Shown: one piece after another, positions 9,302 through 18,739 of the stretch
Layout: every line of letters begins with the position of its first letter
How positions within the stretch are numbered: the first letter of the stretch is position 1
DNA from: Aureobasidium sp. EXF-3400
Taxonomy: Eukaryota; Ascomycota; Dothideomycetes; Dothideales; Saccotheciaceae
Assembly (NCBI GenBank): GCA_024195585.1
Contig: SWBL01000358.1
Coordinates: forward strand, 1-50,309
Length of the DNA: 50,309 nucleotides
Direction: 5' to 3'
The notes under the pieces: generated by a model
The model's database searches: none
What the model was told of the DNA's origin: nothing
Seen by the model: the letters and a program-made list of their open reading frames with translations, nothing else
Translations under genes and position numbers: made by a program

Positions 9302-11628
9302 ATGCCTTGTGCTCCTCGCATTCCCGCATCGGCGCGTGCCAAAATCTCGTGCACGCGGTGCCATCGGCGTAAGAAGAAGTGTGACCGCGTGTTGCCCCAG
9401 TGCGGTAACTGTGCATCTGTGCAACATTCGTGCAGTCTTGCGGAAGAGACCCATGACAGTGCAACGTACTCGGTCGCGTAGGTTTCCAATGGTGGCATCG
9501 GATGTCTCCCGAGAGTCTTGGTTGACAGATGTCATAGGTTTGTTCAAAGCCTCGAAGAGCGGGTACGCGAATTGGAAGAACGGCAAGTCACGCTGGTGTC
9601 ACCTCAGATACATCAAGACCAAGTGACCCAACATGCACCAGAAGGCCTTCGATCCGAGGTAAACGCGATATCAGGGCAAGAGGATACCACGATGGAAGCC
9701 TTGGGACAAGAAGACGACCTCCCCTTTGCTGATCAGCACACATCGGATATCGCTCCCAATGTCAATGTCGATATCGTGCCATCACCAGCTATATCAGCAT
9801 CGCGAGTAGCTGATGAAACACTCCGTAATCGTCCCCGTACGGCAGAGACCCTCGAGCAGAATCTGAGGGATGTATCCCTCGCAGCCGTGGCAGAGCCCTA
9901 CTTGGGCACCATTTCTGGGCTGACTTTCGCAAAATTGACTCAAGCAGTACTTCGCAGACTGTCTCCAGATGGTAGAGATTTTGTGTTCAGAACTAATATG
10001 AACGGGAATGCAGTGCCTATTGAGGGCGCTACGAACTTGCACCTGGATCTCATTAACAGCATGTATTTTGATTACGATCAAGCAATGGACTTTTCTCTCC
10101 TTGCGGAAGAGAGCACAATGCCTCTATTCGATGTTTCAACACCAAAGGAGACAATTCAACTTCCCACTCGGACTGAGGTCCTGCGTCTGGCAACGTTCTA
10201 CTTCGATCATTCTCACACTTTGTACCCCATCATCCATCAGCAAGAAGTCATGTCAGACATACACTCAATCTTACAAAGTCCCGACCGCCACCTAACAATG
10301 TCTCCACCATGCTTGTTTCGGATTTGGATGGTCTTGGCCATCGGCTCTACTACACATTCATCAATCGCGTTGACAGAAGAGTTTGTGTCTCAACTATATT
10401 ATGAAAAGGCCATGACATACTTTGATGCGTCCATGGACCATGGCGATATTGTGAGTTGTCTAGTGTGTTGAGAACCGGGGTCCTGTACTGACTCAGGGAA
10501 GATTGCACTGGAAGCTATCATGCTCCAAGTATCATTCTCCTTCTTCAACCAGTCGGGCCCAAGTATGATGATCACCTTGACCGCTGCGATACAGGCGTTC
10601 GGCTGACGGATTGCTTTGCAGATACCTGGTTTCTTGTAGGCACCGCTGCACGTTTAGCCCTTGGCATGGGGCTTCATTGCGAATCGACCTACCAGGGTTT
10701 GTCAAACGCTCAAGCCATAAGGCGCAAACGATTATTCTTTTCAATATATATGATGGACAGGCGAGTTTCCACGGTCTATTGGATCTTTGCAGTTTCTGTT
10801 CAAAACTGACATGACTACGTCTAGATTGGTCTCCATAACGCTGGGTAGGCCATTTGCCATCCACGAGGATGACGTTGACATTTCGGTGAGTGCGCATTCA
10901 ATATTGCGACCTATAACGACCTTGCTGACGTTAAACGCGATCAGGACTTTAGTATTGAAGCATGCGAGGAGTTGGATCACAGTTCCTCAGCTCCTTATAG
11001 CACTCTATGCAAGCCACCAATGACTGTTACTGAGCATATCTTACGACTGCGAAAGATTGCTAACGACATCGCTACAAAGGTATACTGCAAGCGTGTGGTT
11101 TCACGATATTCAGCAATGGAACGTGAAGAGACTTTGCAGGCACTTCATAGAGATCTGGTACAATGGCGACAGAGCGTACCATTTCCATTGCCAAACTTGC
11201 ACCCCAGGATTCCACATGGATGTACGAGCTGGTACGACCTCAACTTCTACACACACCTTACGGCACTCTATCGTCCATCGCCCTTGTTCCCAACACTAGA
11301 CATCGACAGGATCAACATTCTCACGGAAACGGCAGCCATGGCCATACGCCATGCAAACAGTATGCGCCTACAGAAGCGTCTTGCTTTCAACTGGTTGACT
11401 CTACTCACAATATACAACGCCGTTATAGCTCTAGTGTATTCGGTGACAGTGCGTCCGGAGAATCTCGCTACTTCGCTGGAGTGTCTGCGCGCAGTAGAAG
11501 ATCTTGAGCTAGCTGCCGAGCTGTTTACCGTCCTGGCCGAAAAATTTCCTGCTTCTAGGACTATTGGTGCAATGGTGGCTCAAATCATCGATCGCTACAG
11601 AATGTTGGGCACTAGTTCGCCAACTTGA
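9302..11628 (+). CDS. Zn(II)2Cys6 transcription factor, likely cluster regulator
   Basis: Six exons (9302-9477, 9538-10450, 10502-10562, 10622-10760, 10825-10885, 10945-11628), 677 aa. The binuclear zinc cluster has perfect spacing C-x2-C-x6-C-x6-C-x2-C-x6-C (Cys17, 20, 27, 34, 37, 44). A short coiled-coil dimerisation segment (SLEERVRELEER, about 63-74) starts exon 2. The fungal-specific middle homology domain begins near residue 275 and includes the RRKRLFFSIYMMDR-LVSITLGRP block joined across intron 4. That intron uses a GC donor. Zn2Cys6 dimers typically read paired CGG half-sites, and seven such pairs flank the neighbouring genes, so this is the obvious candidate regulator. Its own 191-bp upstream region lacks the site, suggesting it is not autoregulated through it. 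The first zinc-cluster exon is easily missed because it ends in an apparent stop without splicing. Confidence 0.88.
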
Positions 11629-11995
11629 GCTGTTGTCGAGTGGGAAGCCAGCTTGAAAGCATGACTGTGCTTCTCCGTCGGACTGGCCGAAGCATCAGAA
11701 AGCCAGAGGTATCTTCACAACCCTAGATGCCGGAGATACGCCTTCAGATACCGACCGCAGCCATATCTGATATCTCAAGAACAATTGGACAGACCTCGTT
11801 ACATTTATCTTCTCATCACTGGAAAATATCACCATCTGGACCAGCTTGATCAAATTAGACAAATAAGTGCTCTCGAGGCTTCGCAACAGCTTGAGAAACG
11901 GAGAGTTTGACTAGAAGACTCACAGAACAGCAGTCACTCACTCTATCTTGCACTGTATCCTACTCTTGAAACAACATCGCGGCGTCATCGTCTCA
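11629..11995. other. promoter region of second SDR
   Basis: 367 bp between the regulator stop codon and the SDR start. It holds a CGG-N5-CCG palindrome at 11679-11689. No gene seen. Confidence 0.65.
11679..11689. promoter_or_regulatory. putative Zn2Cys6 operator CGG-N5-CCG (site 5)
   Basis: Spacer ACTGG, flanks GTCGG...CCGAAG. It lies about 307 bp upstream of the SDR start codon and only 50 bp after the regulator stop codon. Confidence 0.55.
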
Positions 11996-12929
11996 ATGCC
12001 CGAACGGGTCGTACTGATTACTGCTGGCTCCGCTGGTCTAGGTGCACAAATCGCAAGAGTCCTCGCACCTGATTTTCGTGTGGTCTGTCGACGCAATAGT
12101 CTGCCTTGCCGAAGGGAACTTGCTAATTTTCCAAGTAGTGTATCAACTATTTCAACAATGCTTCACGTGCAAATGCTCTTGTAGAAGAGCTCTATTCCAA
12201 CTACGGGACCGATGAAGCAACCGGAGAGACAGTCAGTCAACCTCGGTTCTTCGCTTTGAAGGCAGATGCTAGCGACAAATCTTCCATCGACGAGATGGTG
12301 AGCATGGTCATCTCCACCTTTGGCCGACTTGATGTCGTAGCTTCCAACTCTGGCTGGACCCGAGTCACTACGTTTGATGACATGGATGATAACATGGATG
12401 ACGACCTTTGGGACAGAACCTATCGCTGCAATGTCAAAGCTCACTTCTGGTTGATGCACGCAGTGAAGCCTCATCTGGAAGCGACCAAGGGTTCTTTCGT
12501 CACCACGGCCAGCTTGGCTGGTGTGAAGCCTGGAGGCAGTTCTCTGCCATATGCAATTAGCAAGGCAGCTCAAGTTTATCTCGTCAAGACGCTGTCCAAA
12601 GTCTGCGCACCCAATATTCGAGTCAACAGTGTGAGTCCTGCTCTCATGCTGACAGACTGGGGTCTACAATTTGACGAGAAAGAACATCTTGCGCAGGCGG
12701 AGCGCAACAGACTCAAGCGCCTGGTCACAGTACAGGTAACTACATCCATACCAACTCGCTACCAACTCAATACCAACATGCGCTCAGGATACCGCGAATG
12801 TCGTTCGAATGCTGCTCTTGAACGAATCTATGACCGGACAAAACGTGATAGTGGACTGTAAGAACGCAGCTAATACAGACTTGACAGATCTCTTGCTGAC
12901 GCGATTTACTTCAACTAGGTGGCTCGTGA
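11996..12929 (+). CDS. short-chain dehydrogenase/reductase (SDR)
   Basis: Four exons (11996-12082, 12139-12735, 12788-12857, 12919-12929), 254 aa, the size of a classical SDR. The nucleotide motif is TAGSAGLG (Ala where Gly is usual at the second position). The NNAG block appears as SNSG. The catalytic Y-x3-K is YAISK, preceded by the TTASLAG serine strand. Splicing of the last short exon gives the normal SDR ending (NVIVDCGS-stop); without it the frame would run on for about 50 odd residues. The first junction (donor GTCTGT, acceptor after TAG) is the weakest. It is convergent with the aldolase-like gene. Likely NADP-dependent reductase of the cluster; substrate unknown. Confidence 0.82.
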
Positions 12930-13047
12930 ATGTTGCGAAATACATAGACGTTGTCAATATCAGTCTGGAATTCCACCAATCTGCCTTGATATCTGCTAGA
13001 CTAAATGAACAATACACAACCTTCAACAAATTTGTTCCATCAGCCAC

Positions 13048-14020
13048 TCAGTCCTTGAAGTCAGGGTTGAGATGCTCTTCGAGTTTGTAGCTCGGTTGAA
13101 ACTCGACAAACAGTGTTTCCTGGAAGTATAATCAGCAGTGCATCTTGACCGGCGGGTTCTATCTCGACTTACAGGTTGACTGGCCATTTGGAATGTGTCC
13201 ATCGCTTCATCGTCAGGTACAATCACCTTTGGCAGCCCTATGGCTTCAACCATGAGCTGAATCCGACAGCTTTTCTCTAACAGTGTGTAAAGATACGCAG
13301 CCTCGTCAACTGTTTCTCCAACCGTGATCAGGCCGTGATTGACCAAGATTGCAGCTTTGTTGTTGCCGAGTGCACGTGCAATGTTGGTGCCTTCATCCTG
13401 GCCAAATGCTATACCTCCGTAATTGCGGTACACGGAATGTGCTTTGTAAAAGTAACACACGTCCTGGCTGATCATGTCGAGCTCGCGGCCAAAGGATGCC
13501 CATGCTTTGCCGTATAGTGAGTGGGCATGACAGATAGCGTGTGCGTCGGGACGGGCTATATGGCAAGCACTGTGTATCGAGACGCCTGCAGCATTCGCTG
13601 GGACAGACTGAGCAGTAGACCTGATATTCAGCATGAGGACTTTAGAGACAGATCGATTGGTTAGCCTACCATGTTACCATCTACAACATTGCCTTGCATA
13701 TCGAGGCAGATCAAATCGCTGACTTTCATCATGGAGAAGTGGACTCCTAGAGAATTCATCCAAAATCTGTCGCTAAACTCAGGATCACGAACACTAATGT
13801 GGCCGGCAATACCTTCTGCATAGCCCTCGCGGCCGAAGACGCGAAAGGCGGCGGCCAGGTGCTCGAGTGTCCACCGTCGTTTCTCGGCGTGCGATGCGAA
13901 TTTCGGGATGGTGTGTACTGGTTTGCCGCCATGGCCCATCGCTTCAAGTGGCGTGAGCGGTTTCGTGGATTGAGGAAAAGACTTGGCTGACTCGGCTACT
14001 TCGAGGGCGATTGGTGGCAT
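13048..14020 (-). CDS. class II aldolase/adducin-family protein
   Basis: Three exons (14020-13670, 13607-13173, 13119-13048), 285 aa. The family contains zinc-dependent aldolases and decarboxylases acting on short hydroxy-acid or aromatic ring-cleavage products, and non-enzymatic adducins. Expected metal ligands are visible: H-x-H in AICHAHSLYGKA and the later NHGLITVG histidine. The N-terminal block RFWMNSLGVHFSMMKVSDLICLD and the C-terminal EFQPSYKLEEHL fit fungal members closely. The last exon is reached through a 53-nt intron; the in-frame read-through would replace it with basic residues. Two overlapping CGG-N5-CCG sites lie about 200 bp upstream. It probably performs C-C cleavage or decarboxylation late in the cluster pathway (inference). 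Confidence 0.87.
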
Positions 14021-14216
14021 CGTGAGTGAGTATTGATATTCTCAAAGGGTTTCAACGGAGGTGTGCAACAAGGAGGTGACAAGTACAACTCTTGGTTGCT
14101 TGCTGGTTGTAGACAGCTGCCATTCTTGCAGGCATCTTATAACTTACAATTCAGTGATAGCAATCTTCGGACAGTTGTCTCAGAAAGGAAGTCGCTCTGT
14201 ACCAAGACTCGTGCGT

Positions 14217-14227
14217 CGGCCATGCCG
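14217..14227. promoter_or_regulatory. putative Zn2Cys6 operator CGG-N5-CCG (site 6)
   Basis: Spacer CCATG, flanks GTCGG...CCGAAC, about 197 bp upstream of the aldolase-like start at 14020. Only 2 bp separate it from site 7. Confidence 0.6.
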
Positions 14228-14229
14228 AA

Positions 14230-14240
14230 CGGACAAGCCG
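14230..14240. promoter_or_regulatory. putative Zn2Cys6 operator CGG-N5-CCG (site 7)
   Basis: Spacer ACAAG, flanks AACGG...CCGACA, about 210 bp upstream of the aldolase-like start. Adjacent to site 6, so that CCG-AA-CGG also forms an everted pair between them. Confidence 0.6.
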
Positions 14241-17221
14241 ACACCACCAGGGAATGCGAGATAAGCAGAACAGCTCGAGGATATCGCTTTTGTGTCGATA
14301 CATATGTTAGAGGCTACTTCTGTGCTGCGGCCTAAGTCCAATAGATCGTCTTGCTGCTGTCGGGAAAGAAGCACAATGTTGTACTATGCCGAAAACCAAA
14401 GAATGGTCTTTCTGCACAAAAGTATTATGGTGACTCGAGAAAGACGTCTTCGACCATCTTATACCTTGGCTCTTCTCATTCTCGTGGGCCCTTGAGATGG
14501 AATGCCATATCCTTCTTACATATCTTAGTCGATCGACTGGGCATTTCGTCCGCTCTGCTACAGATGAGCAGTTGAATTGCAGGTTTGTACCATTAAACAG
14601 CAGGTGACCACATAAAAGTGCTTGCTATTGCACGTTTTGTTTGGCTGATCAGATGCTCCTGCCTAGTTGATGGTGATGATAGAAGATAGTCTCGCGGACA
14701 GGGTCTCGAGAATGCCTTCGTGCTCGAGCTTCCCGGCTGTGACACGAGCGCAGTTCTGCTTAGTCACCTTCAAGTTACAATGTTGCGCACCGGTGCAGGC
14801 GTGACATGTAGAGACCGTCGTCATCTTATTGTCGTGATTTGTGAAGTCTATCGAGAGCATCGGAAACCATTAGCCTCCATACTCCCTTTCCTTCATCATC
14901 GCCTGATGATGTTGTCATCCAGCCTTGTCGTGCTGCCTGGTGGAGAAGCTCAAGATCTCAAAAGCACGTTTGTTGAGTTTCAGAGAGAAGGCTGACTCCA
15001 AGGTCGTTCCGCTCATTTGTCACGTTGCAACTCGTCTTGAGATCTTGAGAAATTTGGCAAGGTCCGATGGCCCTGCATGGCTTGGAAGGTCTCTCCAAGG
15101 CCGAGTATGCTCTTTTACTCTTGGCAGGTACGCAGGCCGTTCGACGGCGCAAAGATCGATGTTAGTCCCCAGGACTCCAAGAGTCTATGCCTCGGGTGCC
15201 TTGCATGACGTTGATCTGATCGGGCCGAGTTGATGCATACGGGATGATATCTTATCGATCGTTTATTTGCAGATTGGTTGTTTTGTGCCGCGCCCTTGTT
15301 GGTTTCAGCATGGGCATGACGGATGTCAATTTTGATGTCAAGAATACATTCAGTCATACTCTATTATTGGATAATATACACACGTCCAGGAATTGATGAA
15401 ACTTCACAGCCATCCGTAGGATATTGCTGTTGCGAAGCTGTGTGGCTTTGCAGCTCCAGGTTTGGAGAGAAGTCCGTCCTCCAACTTCCACGCCCGCTCG
15501 GGACAAGATCTGGCACCTCCAGAACTGGTTGTGCATTGCCTAGTTCGGCCTCGCAGATGCTGATCGATGCGGTCGAAAGCGGCAGTGTGTCACGCGATAA
15601 ACTTTGGCCATATCACCCGAAATGTACTGCGTAGGTTGAAATCGAGGTAAACACTGTAGCATATGGTTGGAAGCAAGGTCACGGGCATGTCCTCGCAGGT
15701 TCTCCATGTGGAAGAGTGGACGGTGGGGTTCTGTACTCCGGGCAGACCGGTTTCTCTGGAGCTTAGAGCTGACGAGTACGGGAGCATTATTGTGGATACG
15801 TGGAGTAATGGCGGTAGCCATCGTGCGGAGAGACGGAACTTGCACCTGGCCAGCGTTACAGGGAAACAAAGAAACGAGCAAGTTATGAGCAAACAGGAAG
15901 GCTCACGGAGCGCAGAAAGAGACCTCCTATTCTTCCGGCCGGTGGCCATGGCTAATGCCCCATCATCGGTGGCATTGTGCCTCACGAGTCAAACAACGCA
16001 GACCTTGAAGCCGATGCTCACAGCTCAAGTGCAAAAAAATATTCGTGGTTTGATGACTCATGGGCGAAAAGCATTGTGCAATTAGGCATTGGTTTTCGTG
16101 GTACGGAATCCTGGACAAAGAATTGGACGACAAACACGTACGCACTTTGATCGGTCGGTGATGCCATCCACGCAAGACAGACGCAATCCCACAACATCTG
16201 CCGAGGAGCACGGTGAAGGGAACAACGCTTCGTTTGTGGGCTTTGAAAAGCGTGTGTTGAGATAATGCATGCCACTTGATATCGGCTGTTTTCGTGCGTA
16301 ACAATTTACAATAGTCGATGCTGGCGGAGGCTTGGGTGGAGACTCGAGCGGACAAAAACAGTCTGGAGTCTGGACTAATCAAGTCCACACGAGTTTTGCC
16401 GGAAAAGGCCAAATGCGGGCAAGGGTCTTCTCCAGAAGCGCCAACGAGTATGCGTCGTGGCCGATTCAAGAGATGTCATGCGTCCATTCGACAAGAATTG
16501 CGAATTGCTCCACTTCTCAAGGGCAGTGACCGATGGGCCAAGGGGGTAAATGGGTCACAAGTAGCCCGTTTTAACTTGCACCATCGCGCTGTGCAAAGGT
16601 TCTTTTCGAGTCTACTCATACATACTAAAGCACCCTTGCTCGTCCTCGTGGAAACTCTCCATTACATATACAATTCCAAAGACTTGCATCATCAGTCTTG
16701 ATCTCCCCCTTTACACCGCTCGCCGTACCTGCAGCAAAGTACTTGAATAGTCCCGGATCGACCACGCCCTATTGGCCGCCCTTATCAGAAAAGACCTCGC
16801 TTTCTTTGAAAGAAAAGCCTCACCGCTGCCGCAGCAGCAGCACTCGACGACAGGTACGCATGCTTTTCGTTTCCTGTTTTCTTGTTTCTGCCCGTCCGAG
16901 GAATGAAATTTGCTCCTGTCAACCATCGAGCAGATGGAGTGAAATCTGCTCTAGCCGTGTTTCCGATCTTCTGCAAAGCCGATTCAGGGAGCCCGTTCTG
17001 ACACATTCAACGACAGTTACATTTTTCGGGCGACAACTATCTTCAGACTTTACATAGATAAGGACGCTCGCTTCCCTGCAAGGCGCGCCCTGTCTGTGTT
17101 CAGTGCTGTAAATACCGCTGTTTGCTACGATACGCATCATTGCCTCGGCCACCCTCGGCTTAAGTTGCATGTCAACCACATTCGTTTTATCTTAAATCGC
17201 GCTTCTGCTCGTCTGATAAAG

Positions 17222-18233
17222 ATGAGTCCTCCGCAGCAACATGCACGCACCCAGACGTCCAACACTCGCCGAGCTGCACCCACACATGCTCGCACGTTAA
17301 GACCGCCTCCACTGGGTCCTCGAAAGAACAGCCACTCGGGTCATTCCAAGAAGCCTTCTACCGGTACAAAGACCATTATCACTTCTGCCAAGAACAACCA
17401 CAGAACCGACACAGCCATCTCCCCAGAGGACGAAGACATGGCCGGTCTTCCCCAATTCTGGTTCGTAGTCATCGTCGTCGCTTGCCCTTCATGCACTAAC
17501 AAGTTTCAGTGCTACTTGCGAGAAGCAGATCCTCACACCTGCCTGTAACTCGATACTCTACTGCTCAGAGAGCTGTCGCCGAAAGGACCACAACAAGCCT
17601 CTCAGTCATTCGATCTTGCCATCAGAACCCTCGCCGCAGCCTACAACTCCTCGAAGCTCGTACTTCTTCGATGACCACCACCAGCACGAGATCCTTCCGA
17701 TGCGATCACCTACCGTTGTTCGTCCGCCATCGTTGGCCTTCTCGGATGACAGCTTTGATCTGTCCGGCAATGAGGAGCAACCTCAATACCATCGCAGCGA
17801 GAGCGACGGTTCTCGCTACATGTCGCACTACCACCAATACTCTGCCGACCACAGTCCTCGTCGCGCGAGCTATGATCCGTATACTCCGTCTTTGTCACAT
17901 ACACCGGCCTCGCTTCTCAGTACTGTCGGATCATATTTGTCTACTCGCCCACTCCCGGGTCGCAAGAACCCTTACAGTGCTTCTTTCAGCTCGCTCTCGG
18001 TCGACCTCGTGACGCCGGTCGTCAATGCAGAGTCACTGGCCCCTACGACCGACCTCAGTCACCAGGCTGCTTCGCTTCGTAGTACCGCAAGTACCAGCAC
18101 TGCCTTCCGTGTCGTTGAGGGAGAGATGAGCTATGGCAAGAAGGATTACATGTCAGGCACTTCGCCCAGCAAGGGCAGCCTCCGACAACTTTTCTTCCAC
18201 GAGGCCATGCAAGCTCCTCCCAGACACGAGTAG
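17222..18233 (+). CDS. Ecl1-type life-span regulatory factor
   Basis: Two exons (17222-17460, 17510-18233), 320 aa. A basic, Ser/Pro-rich N terminus is followed at residues 80-102 by a small cysteine knuckle: C80-x2-C83, C92, C98-x3-C102 (CATCEKQIL...LYCSESCRRKDH). This is the hallmark of the fungal Ecl1 family, whose yeast members extend chronological life span and respond to nutrient or zinc limitation. The first cysteine codon is formed only by splicing (TG|T), which supports the junction. The C-terminal two thirds is low-complexity Ser/Tyr/His-rich and probably disordered. An in-frame ATG at 17096 would add 42 residues, but 17222 is the more natural start. A long pyrimidine-rich leader appears to precede it. 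Confidence 0.82.
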
Positions 18234-18739
18234 CATGCGTTCATCCTCTGGATTCCTGTTTTGCATATTGAATTTAATTACACGAAGTTTATGACGGATA
18301 CAAGGCTATGAAACAATTTCTCGCTATCTTGATAAGAGGTAGCATCAGCATATGGCATTACAAAAGTAAAAAGGCCCGGGTATAGGTCTTTCGGAGTTGG
18401 GCATTGAGAAAAAGCGTTTTAGAATCCTTACGAATAAAATATTGTCAGCTCGAATGATAGCATTTGTCATTTGATCGTGTTTGGTCAACGAAAGCCATTG
18501 CCATTACTTCTTCCAACATCAGTGCCATTCTGCATGAGATTATCGAGCATTGGCCTATTTTACTAACTCTTGAATCTCAAGAAATTCAAGCGTCTGGTAG
18601 CATGTGCTGACATGGGTAGGTGTTGCATCCAAGGACTGAAATTTTATGCATGCACATCTGGCCCGTGCCGTGCAGACGCGCCTGTACCGAAGCATTCTCG
18701 CTTTTACTGAAAGCACATGTTCTGTTCGACTTTCGACAA
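18234..18739. other. intergenic region
   Basis: About 500 bp between the Ecl1-like stop and the ketoacyl synthase start; A/T-rich at its left end as expected for a 3' UTR. An open frame from 18620 runs in frame into the synthase and could be an N-terminal extension (see findings). Confidence 0.55.

Larger units (their letters stand above)
14021..17221. other. 3.2-kb gene-poor interval bounding the cluster
   Basis: It contains the aldolase promoter at its left end (two operator-like palindromes at 14217-14240) and probably the promoter and 5' leader of the Ecl1-like gene at its right end (from roughly 16600). Between them I see many short open frames on both strands (for example 15663-16085, 15963-16469, 16318-16701), none with family resemblance. 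Frames overlap heavily and no splice chain was convincing. It could be eroded sequence at a cluster boundary or a decayed gene. Confidence 0.55.

Noticed and set aside
2300..14240. Operators read as AflR-type sites (TCG-N5-CGA)
   Set aside because: The spacing between TCG and CGA here is 7, not 5, so this is a different Zn2Cys6 site.
15590..16701. Several frames over 100 codons (15590-15985, 15663-16085, 15963-16469, 16318-16701)
   Set aside because: Mutually overlapping on both strands, odd composition, no motif and no splice chain joining them.
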